Shown: positions 43,093-52,075 of the stretch, piece by piece
Layout: every line of letters starts with the position of its first letter
Position numbering within the stretch: position 1 is the first letter of the stretch
Origin: an uncultured bacterium
GTDB taxonomy: Bacteria > Cyanobacteriota > Vampirovibrionia > Gastranaerophilales > Gastranaerophilaceae
Assembly (NCBI GenBank): GCA_902777385.1
Contig: CACYTP010000010.1
Location: 1-64,000, forward strand
Direction of reading: 5' to 3'
Length of the DNA: 64,000 nt
The notes under the pieces: model-generated
Database searches by the model: none
Told to the model about the DNA's origin: nothing
Seen by the model: the letters and a program-made list of their open reading frames with translations, nothing else
Made by a program: the position numbers and the translations under genes

Positions 43093-43956
43093 ATGTTGTT
43101 TTTAATATTTGCGGTTACAGTAAGAATATTATCAAATTCGATGGCGAATGTTTATCAGAAAAAGCTCGCTGCATTCGGATATAACCCGTCATTTATTAAT
43201 TTTGTAATGTATCTTGGATTAAGTATTTTTTTATGTCCCCTTATGCTTAGGCAGGATTATTCGGGATTTGGTGCAGCTTTCTGGTTGTTTGCGTCTGTCG
43301 GAGGTTTGTGTGGGGCGTTAGGCAATTCATATTTAGTCAAGGCACTTAAAAAAGGTGAATTATCTGTATTAGGCCCAATAAATGCGTATAAATCTGTGGT
43401 AGCCATGATTATAGGTATATTCCTGTTAAAAGAGATACCGTCTTTGTTTGGAGTTTTTGCAGTAGCTTTAATTGTTGTCGGAAGTTATTTTGTATTTGAT
43501 ACTCAGGATGAAGGCTTTTCTTTTAAGTTGTTAAAACGTGCTGATATCAGATATAGAATTTATGCACTTGTTTTTACTGCTGTAGAGGCACTTTGTATTA
43601 AAAATGTAATCAACGAAAGTGATATTGTTATTTCATTTATATTCTGGTGTGTTTTCGGAATGCTGTTTACAGGTTTATTATCAGTTAAAAGTGGTAATAT
43701 AAATATCTTTAAAAATATTCGGACTGTGCGATATTTTGCACTGGTAGTTTTATTTATGGGGTTAATGCAGATAACTACAAATTATGTATTCTCAAAAATG
43801 CAAGTTGGATACGGACTTGCATTATTTCAGCTTTCTGCACTTGTAAGTGTTGTTCTTGGTTGGAAATATTTTAAGGAAACTAATATTATTAAAAAATTGT
43901 TCGGAACTGTAATAATGGTAATCGGTGCTGTAATAATAACCTTATTAAGGGTTTAA
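43093..43956 (+). CDS. EamA-family (drug/metabolite superfamily) transporter
   Basis: The 287-residue product has about ten hydrophobic segments in two EamA-like halves. The end of the first half (LSVLGPINAYKSVVAMIIGIFLLKEIPSLFGVFAVALIVVGSYF) and that of the second (YGLALFQLSALVSVVLGWKYFKETNIIKKLFGTVIMVIGAVII) repeat the same pattern, a family hallmark. Substrate is unknown; relatives export amino acids or metabolites. No ribosome binding site is obvious before ATG 43093. The MATE transporter gene follows after 31 bases on the same strand. Confidence 0.82.
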   Translation: MLFLIFAVTVRILSNSMANVYQKKLAAFGYNPSFINFVMYLGLSIFLCPLMLRQDYSGFGAAFWLFASVGGLCGALGNSYLVKALKKGELSVLGPINAYKSVVAMIIGIFLLKEIPSLFGVFAVALIVVGSYFVFDTQDEGFSFKLLKRADIRYRIYALVFTAVEALCIKNVINESDIVISFIFWCVFGMLFTGLLSVKSGNINIFKNIRTVRYFALVVLFMGLMQITTNYVFSKMQVGYGLALFQLSALVSVVLGWKYFKETNIIKKLFGTVIMVIGAVIITLLRV

Positions 43957-43987
43957 TTTCATTTTTCTTTAGTGTAGAATTGCAATT

Positions 43988-45295
43988 ATGACACAGCCGA
44001 TAAAATATTACATAAAAGAATTATTACATATTGCCCTGCCTATAATAATAGGAAATTTAGGATTTATTTTGATAGGTGCAGGGGATGTTTTAATAGCCGG
44101 CAGACATTCAACGAATACTCTTGCCGCAATCAGTATTGCAACCGCAATTACAAATTGTATACAGACTTTCGGTATTGGCATATTAGTTAGTATTTCACCG
44201 CTGTTATCAAATTATAGAGGCGAAAAGATGGCTGCAAAAAAGTATTTTTATCCGACATTGAGATTTTCTTTCGTCCTTTCTTTAATTGTAATGCTGGCGG
44301 TTTTGGGTACAATTCCACTTATTGATTTGTTGCATTATGAACCTGTATTGGTTCCTATGATAAAACAATATATGCTTATTACAGCATTTGCTACTTTTGG
44401 CGGATATTTACATGCTGCGGTTAAGGAATTTTTACAGGCTTTTGAGATTGTTTTGTTTCCAAATTTATTAACCTTTGTAGCAGTCTTTTTAAATTTATTT
44501 TTAAATGTTATTTTTGTGTTCGGATTTGGACCTATTCCTTCTATGGGTGTTGTGGGCTTGGCGTGGGCAAGTTTTATCGTAAGATATTTTATGGGGCTGG
44601 TATTGTTTATATACTGTTTTAAGCTTATGAGATTTAATGATTATAAAGATTTTAATTATTATAAACAGTTAATAAAGATAGGATTACCTGTATCTGCGGC
44701 AATTCTGGTTGAATTTGTTGCATTTAATTTGGTTGCTGTTGTGATGGGAAAGGTCGCCGGAATTTATGCGGCAGCTCAAAATTTAATTTGTACCTTGACG
44801 ACTGTTTCATTTATGGTGCCTCTTGCAATATCAAATGCTATAGCTGTAAAAGTAGGATTTGCTAATGGGGCAAAAGATTATTATGATTTGAGAAAGTATG
44901 CCAAAATAGGAACTTTAATTTGTGTAGGGTTTATGCTGTGCAGTGCAGTAATATTTTCTATATTCCCAAGACAGCTTGCAGGTTTATTTACAAAAGATCC
45001 GAAATTAATAACAATAAGTGTTCCGGTATTATATCTTTTAGCCGGATTTCAGGTGTTTGACGGATTGCAGGTCGCTTTATCAGGTATTTGTAAAGGTATT
45101 AAGAAGACAAATATTGTTTTGGTTGCTAACTTTGTTGCATATTGGCTGCTTTCCATACCTGTAGGATATAATTTAGCTTTTACTTTCAATTTTGGATTGA
45201 GAGGGTTTTGGTTGGGCTTAATTATGGCTGCAATTACTTTATGCGTAATAATGCTGACTATGCTAAAAAACTATTTTTCGAAACTGAAAGTGTAA
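43988..45295 (+). CDS. MATE-family multidrug efflux transporter
   Basis: The 435-residue product has about twelve membrane helices in two bundles. The MATE blocks are IALPIIIGNLGFILIGAGDVLIAGRHSTNTLAAISIA in the first half and IGLPVSAAILVEFVAFNLVAVVMGKVAGIYAAAQNLIC in the second. These transporters use sodium or proton gradients to export cationic compounds. It is paired with the EamA transporter upstream. Whether it exports a drug, a metabolite or a cell-wall precursor is open. Confidence 0.92.
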   Translation: MTQPIKYYIKELLHIALPIIIGNLGFILIGAGDVLIAGRHSTNTLAAISIATAITNCIQTFGIGILVSISPLLSNYRGEKMAAKKYFYPTLRFSFVLSLIVMLAVLGTIPLIDLLHYEPVLVPMIKQYMLITAFATFGGYLHAAVKEFLQAFEIVLFPNLLTFVAVFLNLFLNVIFVFGFGPIPSMGVVGLAWASFIVRYFMGLVLFIYCFKLMRFNDYKDFNYYKQLIKIGLPVSAAILVEFVAFNLVAVVMGKVAGIYAAAQNLICTLTTVSFMVPLAISNAIAVKVGFANGAKDYYDLRKYAKIGTLICVGFMLCSAVIFSIFPRQLAGLFTKDPKLITISVPVLYLLAGFQVFDGLQVALSGICKGIKKTNIVLVANFVAYWLLSIPVGYNLAFTFNFGLRGFWLGLIMAAITLCVIMLTMLKNYFSKLKV

Positions 45296-45460
45296 ATTTT
45301 TGTTAATACTTCAAATACTTATTTAACAACGTTTTTAATCAAATGTATTTGTCCGGTTATATGCGTAAAGGCAATTCCGTTATGAAAAATTTTTTATATA
45401 AGTAAGGGGATATAAATATTTCTTGGGGATATGAATTAATAATATGGAAAGGATTTTTTA

Positions 45461-46411
45461 ATGGAAGCTGTATCATCAATATCCGGAAACAGTAATAATA
45501 TTAGCTGGAACAGACAATTGGCAAACGAGTTGGATGCTATGGATGGGAAAAAGGATGGTGTAATAAGAGCTAATGTATGGAACAACTTTATAAAAAAATC
45601 AGATAGTTCAGGCAAAAATATCGGGTATTTTATCAATGTTGATGAAGCAGCTCAGAGCCTCAATTTTTATGCAAGAAGAAAAGATGCAGGTAAAGTTGAT
45701 TGGAAAAATTGGAAAAGCTTGTTAGAGGCATTTAAAAAAGATATTCCAATTCATATTGATAATTCGGATGTAACTGTTTCTAAAACTCATGCTGTACCTG
45801 ATGATGTATCAACAGAAGCAAAATTCTTATTCAAAAAAACAGAAATACCTAAGTATGAAGATAATAAAGAACGTGCAGGAAAATTGTATATATTGCAAGA
45901 CGGTAAATATTATTCTTATAATTCTCAGGGTAAAATAGAAAAAGTTTATAACACAAGAGAAGATTTGAAGGAAGATAATCCTGACCATGAATTATTCTAT
46001 GACGAGCAGGGCAATCTTACTGCAATGTTTAAGTATCAGTATAATGACGGTGAACCTGCTGTAACTCTTGAATATGGAGCAGAGGGTGATTTGACCGCTA
46101 TTTATAAAAAAGAATATGATGAAAACGGACAGCAAACAGGGATAATAGAATATAACAAAGACGGTGCTGTTGATAGTTTCGGTGTATATGAATACGACAA
46201 AGACGGTAATATTCTTGTTTCATCCTATGATAAAGACGGTAATTTAACAGATGTTTCAAAACAGCTTAATAATGATATAAATGTTTTATATGATACAAAC
46301 GGTAAATATCAACATGGATATAAAACTGAATATACTGAAGATGCCAATGGAAATATTAAAAGTCATAAAGATTATTGCTGGAGCAGAAAAGGTAACTTAT
46401 TAAAAAGATAA
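45461..46411 (+). CDS. EF-hand-like and YD-like repeat protein
   Basis: The 316-residue product has no signal peptide. Its N-terminus (NRQLANELDAMDGKKDGVIRANVWNNFIKK) holds a degenerate EF-hand-like loop D-G-K-K-D-G-V-I. From about residue 150 it has tyrosine-centred repeats of the form Y-x-x-x-G-x-I/L: YSYNSQGKIEKVY, FYDEQGNLTAMFKY, EYDENGQQTGIIEY, EYDKDGNILVSSYDKDGNL and TEDANGNIKSHKDY, resembling YD or MORN-type repeats in Rhs and wall-associated proteins. AAGGA precedes the ATG. The export route and role are unknown. Confidence 0.6.
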   Translation: MEAVSSISGNSNNISWNRQLANELDAMDGKKDGVIRANVWNNFIKKSDSSGKNIGYFINVDEAAQSLNFYARRKDAGKVDWKNWKSLLEAFKKDIPIHIDNSDVTVSKTHAVPDDVSTEAKFLFKKTEIPKYEDNKERAGKLYILQDGKYYSYNSQGKIEKVYNTREDLKEDNPDHELFYDEQGNLTAMFKYQYNDGEPAVTLEYGAEGDLTAIYKKEYDENGQQTGIIEYNKDGAVDSFGVYEYDKDGNILVSSYDKDGNLTDVSKQLNNDINVLYDTNGKYQHGYKTEYTEDANGNIKSHKDYCWSRKGNLLKR

Positions 46412-46484
46412 TTTGTATAAAATTGGACTATTCCTGTTTTTCATGCTATCATATTCAAAGGGATATATAAATAAGGAGAGAATT

Positions 46485-46952
46485 ATGCCTGAAGAACAGA
46501 GAACTTTTATTGCAGTAAAACCTGATGGTGTTAAAAGAGGTTTGGTTGGAGAAATTATCAAAAGATTTGAAAATAAAGGTTTTAAACTTATAGGATTGAA
46601 GATGCTTGATGTTACACCTGAAATGGCTGCTGCTCATTATGGTGAACATAAAGGAAAACCTTTTTATGAAAGATTAATTAGATATATTCAAAGCGGTCCG
46701 ATTGTAGCTATGGTTTGGAAAGGTTATAACGTAATTGCAGGTGCAAGGCATTTGATGGGCAAAACAGATCCTATGGTAGCTGAAGTCGGTACTATTCGTG
46801 CTGATTATGCTTTAATCATGGAATATAATGTTGTACACGGTTCAGATTCTGTGGAAAGTGCCGAAAGAGAGATTGGAATATACTTTAAGCCTGAAGAATT
46901 GTGTGACGAGTATCAGAATATGGCTGAAAGCGTAATTGAGGATTTAGGCTAA
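46485..46952 (+). CDS. ndk: Nucleoside diphosphate kinase
   Basis: Ndk transfers phosphate from ATP to other nucleoside diphosphates through a phosphohistidine. ATG 46485 is chosen for its AAGGAG site and the conserved start (EEQRTFIAVKPDGVKRGLVGEIIKRFE). The 155-residue product has NVIAGARHLMGKTDP and the active-site His in EYNVVHGSDS (His118). An upstream in-frame extension to 46413 is rejected. It is first in ndk-tgt-tmk. Confidence 0.97.
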   Translation: MPEEQRTFIAVKPDGVKRGLVGEIIKRFENKGFKLIGLKMLDVTPEMAAAHYGEHKGKPFYERLIRYIQSGPIVAMVWKGYNVIAGARHLMGKTDPMVAEVGTIRADYALIMEYNVVHGSDSVESAEREIGIYFKPEELCDEYQNMAESVIEDLG

Positions 46953-46966
46953 AAGAGAACTACATC

Positions 46967-48127
46967 GTGGGAAATAAGTCCGTTAACAATTATATAAAAA
47001 GAGATAAAGCTCATGATTATTTTAATTATGAGCTTATCCATACATGCAAGCAAACAGGGGCAAGAGCCGGAATTTTTGATACTCCGCATGGTACAATACT
47101 GACTCCGATATTCATGCCGGTGGGTACAAATTCTGCGGTAAAAGCTCTGGTATCAGATCAGATTATGGATACGGGAGCTCAGATTATGCTTGCAAATTCG
47201 TACCATTTATATTTAAGGGCAGGTACAAAATTAATAAAGCAGTTCGGCGGTATTCACAGCTGGATGAATTGGCATAAGCCTGTATTGACCGATTCCGGTG
47301 GGTTTCAGGTTTTTTCACTTGCTCATTTAAGAAAAATAACTGAAGATGGTGTTGAATTCAGGGACCCAAAAGATGGGAAAAAACATTTCATATCTCCGGA
47401 AGTTTCTATGGAAATTCAGCAAGATATTGGGGCTGATATTATTATGGCATTTGATGAGTGTGCTCCGTATCCTTGTGATTATCAAACTGCAAAGGCGGCT
47501 ATGGAACGGACTCACAGGTGGCTTGACAGATGCTTCGAATCCAAAACTAACCCAAGGCAAGCTCTATTCCCTATTGTTCAGGGAGCATTTTATGATGATT
47601 TGAGAAAAGAAAGTGCAAGAGTAATTTCTACTTACGATACGGTTGGTTATGCAATAGGCGGTGTAAGTGTTGGTGAACCCGCAGATGTAAAAAACTATTT
47701 TGTAAAGTTTACTGCACCTCTTCTTCCGAATGACAAACCAAGGTATCTTATGGGTGTTGGTACTCCTGAAGATTTGTTGGACGGTATTAAGAACGGAATT
47801 GATATGTTCGATTGTGTATTGCCTACAAGAAATGCTCGTCATGGCTCATTTTTTACCTGGGACGGCAAAAAAAATATTAAAAATAAACAATTTTGGGATG
47901 ATGATAAACCGTTGGTTGAGGGTTGTACCTGTTATGCTTGCCGTAACCATTCAAGAGCATACATCAGACATTTGTTCAGATGTCAGGAAGCAACAGCAGC
48001 AACTCTTTTATCAATTCACAATATACAGTTTCTTGTTGAATTTTCTCAAAAATGCAGGCAAGCTATTTTAGAAGACAGATTTGGGGATTTTTATCAAGAA
48101 CACTATGACAGGCTGTTAAGTAATTAA
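46967..48127 (+). CDS. tgt: Queuine tRNA-ribosyltransferase (TGT)
   Basis: TGT exchanges guanine 34 of certain tRNAs for a queuosine precursor. The 386-residue product has TDSGGFQVFS, AFDECAPYP, GYAIGGVSVGEP, the nucleophile-bearing FDCVLPTRNARHG and the zinc site CTCYACRNHSRAYIRHL. The start is GTG 46967, 14 bases after ndk and without a strong ribosome binding site, so translation is probably coupled to ndk. The other queuosine synthesis genes are not in the window, so preQ1 or queuine may come from elsewhere. Confidence 0.94.
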   Translation: MGNKSVNNYIKRDKAHDYFNYELIHTCKQTGARAGIFDTPHGTILTPIFMPVGTNSAVKALVSDQIMDTGAQIMLANSYHLYLRAGTKLIKQFGGIHSWMNWHKPVLTDSGGFQVFSLAHLRKITEDGVEFRDPKDGKKHFISPEVSMEIQQDIGADIIMAFDECAPYPCDYQTAKAAMERTHRWLDRCFESKTNPRQALFPIVQGAFYDDLRKESARVISTYDTVGYAIGGVSVGEPADVKNYFVKFTAPLLPNDKPRYLMGVGTPEDLLDGIKNGIDMFDCVLPTRNARHGSFFTWDGKKNIKNKQFWDDDKPLVEGCTCYACRNHSRAYIRHLFRCQEATAATLLSIHNIQFLVEFSQKCRQAILEDRFGDFYQEHYDRLLSN

Positions 48128-48136
48128 AAGGAATGT

Positions 48137-48754
48137 ATGATGATAAATAAAGGATTGTTTGTAACATTTGAAGGTATAGACGGGTGCGGTAAAACTACCC
48201 AGATGAAGCTTCTTGCCGAATATTTAACTAATCACGGATATGAAGTTGTTATCACCAGAGAGCCGGGAGCAAAGGGGCTTGGGGAAAAAATAAGAGATAT
48301 ACTTTTGCATTATGACGGGGAAGTTTCTTCAAAAGCAGAAAGCTTCTTATTCTTGGCAGACAGGGCTCAACATATAGATAAACTGGTTAATCCTTCTGTT
48401 AAAGAAGGCAAAATCGTATTGTGTGACAGACATACCGATAGTACTATCGCTTATCAGGGATATGGAAGAGGGGTTGATATTGAACAGTTAAATGTTTTAA
48501 ACTCTCTCGCTGTCGGTAACAGAGTCCCAGACTTAACCTTTGTGTTTGATATTGATGTCGAAACTTCTATGTCAAGAGTAGGTTCTGAAATGGACAGAAT
48601 GGAAGCTTCAGGAAAGGAATTTTTCAATAAGGTTCGTCAGGGATATCTCGATATAGCCGCATCTGAACCGGAGCGTGTAAAAGTAATTGACGCAAAACGT
48701 TCTGTTTCCGAAATTTCAAGAGAAGTTGTGCAAATTGTTTCAGAGATGATGTAG
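48137..48754 (+). CDS. tmk: Thymidylate kinase
   Basis: Tmk phosphorylates dTMP to dTDP. The 205-residue product has the P-loop FEGIDGCGKTTQ, the dTMP-binding REPGAKGLGEKIRD, and DRHTDSTIAYQGYGRG. Two adjacent ATG codons (48137, 48140) are possible starts; AAAGGA lies nearby. It is nine bases after tgt and ends the ndk-tgt-tmk run. Confidence 0.95.
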   Translation: MMINKGLFVTFEGIDGCGKTTQMKLLAEYLTNHGYEVVITREPGAKGLGEKIRDILLHYDGEVSSKAESFLFLADRAQHIDKLVNPSVKEGKIVLCDRHTDSTIAYQGYGRGVDIEQLNVLNSLAVGNRVPDLTFVFDIDVETSMSRVGSEMDRMEASGKEFFNKVRQGYLDIAASEPERVKVIDAKRSVSEISREVVQIVSEMM

Positions 48755-48827
48755 AGTAGTAATTATAGCTATTGAAAAATTTAGTTTTTTAATATAAAAT
48801 TTATACACATAAAGAAGGGGGATATGT

Positions 48828-50120
48828 ATGCCTGTAGCTGATAAAATACAAGAAATTAATGATACAGTAAAAGCAATTGCAAATTTTATACAAAATGATG
48901 AAACTGTAAGACCGGATTTTCAAGAGTATATAAAAACAGTAGGCGGCAACAAACAAGGAGCTTTAAATTTCCAAGCGGCATGTTTTAATTATATATTTGA
49001 AAGACGTTTGGGTGAAACTTACAAATCAATTCCTGCTATATATTTAGAAAAGGCAGATTTAAGTGCTACTGATAAAAAGATTGTAAAAGGTATTGATAAG
49101 GCAGTATCCTCTGTATTTGAAATCAAAAAAATATTAAAAAACGGGTTTGAATTTTATAATATAATTAATGAAAAATCATATACAGTAACTTCTTTAATTA
49201 AAATGACAAATTTTAGAGGTTTGGGTAGCGGACAATATGTTGTTGCAAGAATTATGAATTTTGAAAAGGAAACTTATCTTCTCGAAATTTCAGGAGTATT
49301 GCCTACGACAAGAAGGGATGATGCATACAGATTTTCTGTTGCAAAAATTATCCAAAATCCGGAAATTGTATATCTTGATAATCCTGAAAAGCAGGAAGAA
49401 ATTGAAGAAGATATCAAAGAAGTTTACGATAAGTTTATGGAATTTTTTGGTGTCGAAGAGGTTATTACAACAAATAAGCATGCTGATGAATTAATAGGTG
49501 TGTTTAATGATTATGCAGAAGACGGCGTAAAGGCAGATTATAAAAAATTAATTGAAGAACCTGAAACTTACAAATATTTTAACGTATCTGAGTTTAATAA
49601 CTCCTATGACAATTTCCTTGAAAATTCTTTGGGTGGTTTCTCTTCACACAAAGAAACTTATGATGTAGGTATCATTTACGATAAGGATTTAGGTATGTAT
49701 GCCGTTCCTTTCTGGGGAACTTTCAATAAAATATTTGAGTCGGAAAATCCTGCGGATATTGAAAATTATGATAAATGTATCCTGTATTTTCTGACGAATG
49801 ATAAATTTTCAGCAAACCTCATAAAACGTGCCGCAAAGAAACATAAAAATTTCTTGCCGGTTGTAAATGGTTTGAAGAAAACGGATTATACACTGAAGGA
49901 ATTGCTCGAAAAATATAAAGCAAGATATTTGGAACAAAAAATATATTCTTCTACAACTGTTTTGTACAAGTCAAAAGCATTCTCAAGTACATTAGGACTG
50001 ATTGAAGAAGAAGAGGAAAAACCGAAGCTCCCTGAGGGTATTGATTTATCCAAAATCGGTCGTAATGATCCGTGTCCTTGCGGTAGTGGTAAGAAATTTA
50101 AAAAATGCCACGGGGCGTAA
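48828..50120 (+). CDS. SEC-C motif protein of unknown function
   Basis: The 430-residue product is helical and charged, starting [20 protein letters not shown]. The C-terminus is a zinc-binding SEC-C motif: [19 protein letters not shown]. This motif is known from SecA tails and from various proteins thought to bind ribosomes, SecB or nucleic acids. The rest ([43 protein letters not shown]) resembles no family I know. GGGG precedes the ATG. A role in translation or export quality control is only a guess. Confidence 0.7.
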   Translation: MPVADKIQEINDTVKAIANFIQNDETVRPDFQEYIKTVGGNKQGALNFQAACFNYIFERRLGETYKSIPAIYLEKADLSATDKKIVKGIDKAVSSVFEIKKILKNGFEFYNIINEKSYTVTSLIKMTNFRGLGSGQYVVARIMNFEKETYLLEISGVLPTTRRDDAYRFSVAKIIQNPEIVYLDNPEKQEEIEEDIKEVYDKFMEFFGVEEVITTNKHADELIGVFNDYAEDGVKADYKKLIEEPETYKYFNVSEFNNSYDNFLENSLGGFSSHKETYDVGIIYDKDLGMYAVPFWGTFNKIFESENPADIENYDKCILYFLTNDKFSANLIKRAAKKHKNFLPVVNGLKKTDYTLKELLEKYKARYLEQKIYSSTTVLYKSKAFSSTLGLIEEEEEKPKLPEGIDLSKIGRNDPCPCGSGKKFKKCHGA

Positions 50121-50140
50121 TAAATGTTTTTATTCATATA

Positions 50141-50173
50141 AAAAAGCTTTCGAATTTGTTTCGAAAGCTTTTT
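50141..50173. terminator. Bidirectional terminator between SEC-C gene and nusA
   Basis: The arms AAAAAGCTTTCGAA and TTCGAAAGCTTTTT serve both converging genes. Confidence 0.92.
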
Positions 50174-50198
50174 AAAATGTTAATTTTATGATGATTTG

Positions 50199-51431
50199 TT
50201 ATTCTTCGTCTTCTGAAGTTTCTTCAGCAGTTTCTTCCTGTTGGATATCCTCTTCATCATAAGCCTGTTGATTCATTTCTTCTTCAATTTCCTGTTGAAG
50301 TTCGTCTTCCTGTTCGAAATCATCTTCTACAACTTCTTCAGGTTCTTCATAAGTTTGAGCGGCTTCAGCTTTTTCCATCTGAGTAACGCTCTTGATGTCT
50401 ATCTTCCAACCGGTCAGTTTGTGTGCAAGTCTGACATTTTGACCTTCACGACCGATAGCAAGTGATAATTGATCATCAGGAACAACAACCATTGCTTCAT
50501 GAGCACCTTCTTCGTCTGCCATAATATCAACTGATACAACTCTTGCAGGAGATAGTGCGTTTACAATGTATTCTACAGGATCTTCCGAATATCTTACGAT
50601 ATCTATTTTTTCATTCTTTAATTCAGATACGATAGTCTGAATTCTGCTGCCACGAGGTCCAATACAAGCTCCTACACTGTCAACTTCCGGATCATTTGAC
50701 CAAACTGCTATTTTGGTTCTGTATCCTGCTTCACGGGATATAGATTTGATTTCTACAATTCCGTCTTCAATTTCAGGAACTTCAAGTTCAAACAATTCTC
50801 TTACTATTTCAGCGTGTGCGTGAGAAACAATAACCTGAGGAAGTCTTGTTGTTTCTTTTACATTAAGAACGAATACTCTGATTCTGTTACCAGGTTTGTA
50901 GTATTCTCCCGGTATTTGTTCTTTTTGAGGCATAATTGCATCTGTTTTACCGATATTAACAATAACATTTCTGTTTTCTACACGTTGAATGATACCTGTA
51001 GTTAAGGTGCCTTTCTTTTCTAAGAATTCATTTAATACAAGATTTCTTTCAGCTTCTCTGATTCTTTGAGTAAGAACCTGTTTAGCAGCTTGTGCTGCGA
51101 TACGTCCAAACTGTTCCGGCGTAACTTCTAATTTAACTTCGTCACCTTCTTCAACATCTTCATCAATTTCTTTTGCTTCATCTAAAGAAATTTGAGTTTC
51201 GTCATCTTCAACGGTCTTAACTACAACTTTTGTGCTGAAAACACCTATCTCACCAGATTGTTCATCCAATATTGCTTCAATATTGGTAGCTTCTTTGTTT
51301 CTCATGTGTTTTTTATATGCTGCAACCATAGCATCACAAAGTGAACTTACAAGTACATCTTTTGATATGCCACGTTCTCTTTCTAATTCTTCCAATGCTT
51401 CATTTAAATTTCCGCCGCCAATTTTAATCAT
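50199..51431 (-). CDS. nusA: Transcription termination/antitermination factor NusA
   Basis: NusA binds RNA polymerase and modulates pausing, termination and antitermination. The 410-residue product has the N-terminal polymerase-binding domain (ALEELERERGISKDVLVSSL), an S1 domain (GIIQRVENRNVIVNIGKTDAIMP), two KH domains (ACIGPRGSRIQTIVSELKNEKIDIVRY and SLAIGREGQNVRLAHKLTGWKIDIKS) and a very acidic tail of about 65 residues. GGAG precedes the ATG. It follows rimP by 16 bases, but infB, its usual downstream partner, is absent; a terminator follows nusA. Confidence 0.96.
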   Translation of the reverse strand: MIKIGGGNLNEALEELERERGISKDVLVSSLCDAMVAAYKKHMRNKEATNIEAILDEQSGEIGVFSTKVVVKTVEDDETQISLDEAKEIDEDVEEGDEVKLEVTPEQFGRIAAQAAKQVLTQRIREAERNLVLNEFLEKKGTLTTGIIQRVENRNVIVNIGKTDAIMPQKEQIPGEYYKPGNRIRVFVLNVKETTRLPQVIVSHAHAEIVRELFELEVPEIEDGIVEIKSISREAGYRTKIAVWSNDPEVDSVGACIGPRGSRIQTIVSELKNEKIDIVRYSEDPVEYIVNALSPARVVSVDIMADEEGAHEAMVVVPDDQLSLAIGREGQNVRLAHKLTGWKIDIKSVTQMEKAEAAQTYEEPEEVVEDDFEQEDELQQEIEEEMNQQAYDEEDIQQEETAEETSEDEE

Positions 51432-51447
51432 GTTTTTTCTCCTTTTA

Positions 51448-51930
51448 TTAATCTATATATAATTTTGCTGATTGAATATTACTTCTCGGAATTACGAGTT
51501 CCTGTCCGTCGTCAAACCTCAGGAAAGTTAATCCGTCTGTGTCATTGTAGTCAATAATTTCACCTTTAAATATTTTTTCGGTTTCTCCTTCCAATGCTTC
51601 TTTAAGCTTAATCGAAACTCGTCTGCCCTTAAAGATAACAAATTCCTTATCGGATTTAAATTTTCTTTCCAATCCGGGGGATGAAACCTCTAAATAGTAT
51701 TTTACAGGTATAAGCTCATCAAGAAAATCGCTCAGACTTCTTGTAACATTTTCACAGTCATCAAGCGTAACATCTTTTTCCGAAGAATAAAGATATATCC
51801 TCAAAAACCAACGATGATTTTCTTTGACAAATTCAATTTCAATCGGAATATAACCAAAACGCATAGCTGTGTTTTCTATAAGCGGGGTTATTTTTTCCAG
51901 CACCTCATATCTGTTAATTTCCTGCTTCAT
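51448..51930 (-). CDS. rimP: Ribosome maturation factor RimP
   Basis: RimP helps assemble the 30S subunit. The 160-residue product has the family blocks FVKENHRWFLRIYLYSSEKDVTLDDCENVTRSLSDFLDE and YYLEVSSPGLERKFKSDKEFVIFKGRRVSIKL, then a C-terminal SH3-like domain. It is first in rimP-nusA on the minus strand. Confidence 0.95.
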   Translation of the reverse strand: MKQEINRYEVLEKITPLIENTAMRFGYIPIEIEFVKENHRWFLRIYLYSSEKDVTLDDCENVTRSLSDFLDELIPVKYYLEVSSPGLERKFKSDKEFVIFKGRRVSIKLKEALEGETEKIFKGEIIDYNDTDGLTFLRFDDGQELVIPRSNIQSAKLYID

Positions 51931-51967
51931 TGCACACCATACCTTTCAGTCAGTTTATTTCTTAATT

Positions 51968-51999
51968 AAAAAAAGAACGAGGTGTCCCGTTCTTTTTTT
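51968..51999 (-). terminator. Terminator of the coiled-coil gene
   Basis: The arms AAAAAAAGAACG and CGTTCTTTTTTT are followed by Us on the minus strand. It ends the gene at 52076-53713 and precedes rimP. Confidence 0.85.
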
Positions 52000-52075
52000 G
52001 ACAATACTGTCTTCGCTTATATTTTATCGTAAATAAATGAATTTGTAAACATATAGGTAAAGAAAAGTAAATTTG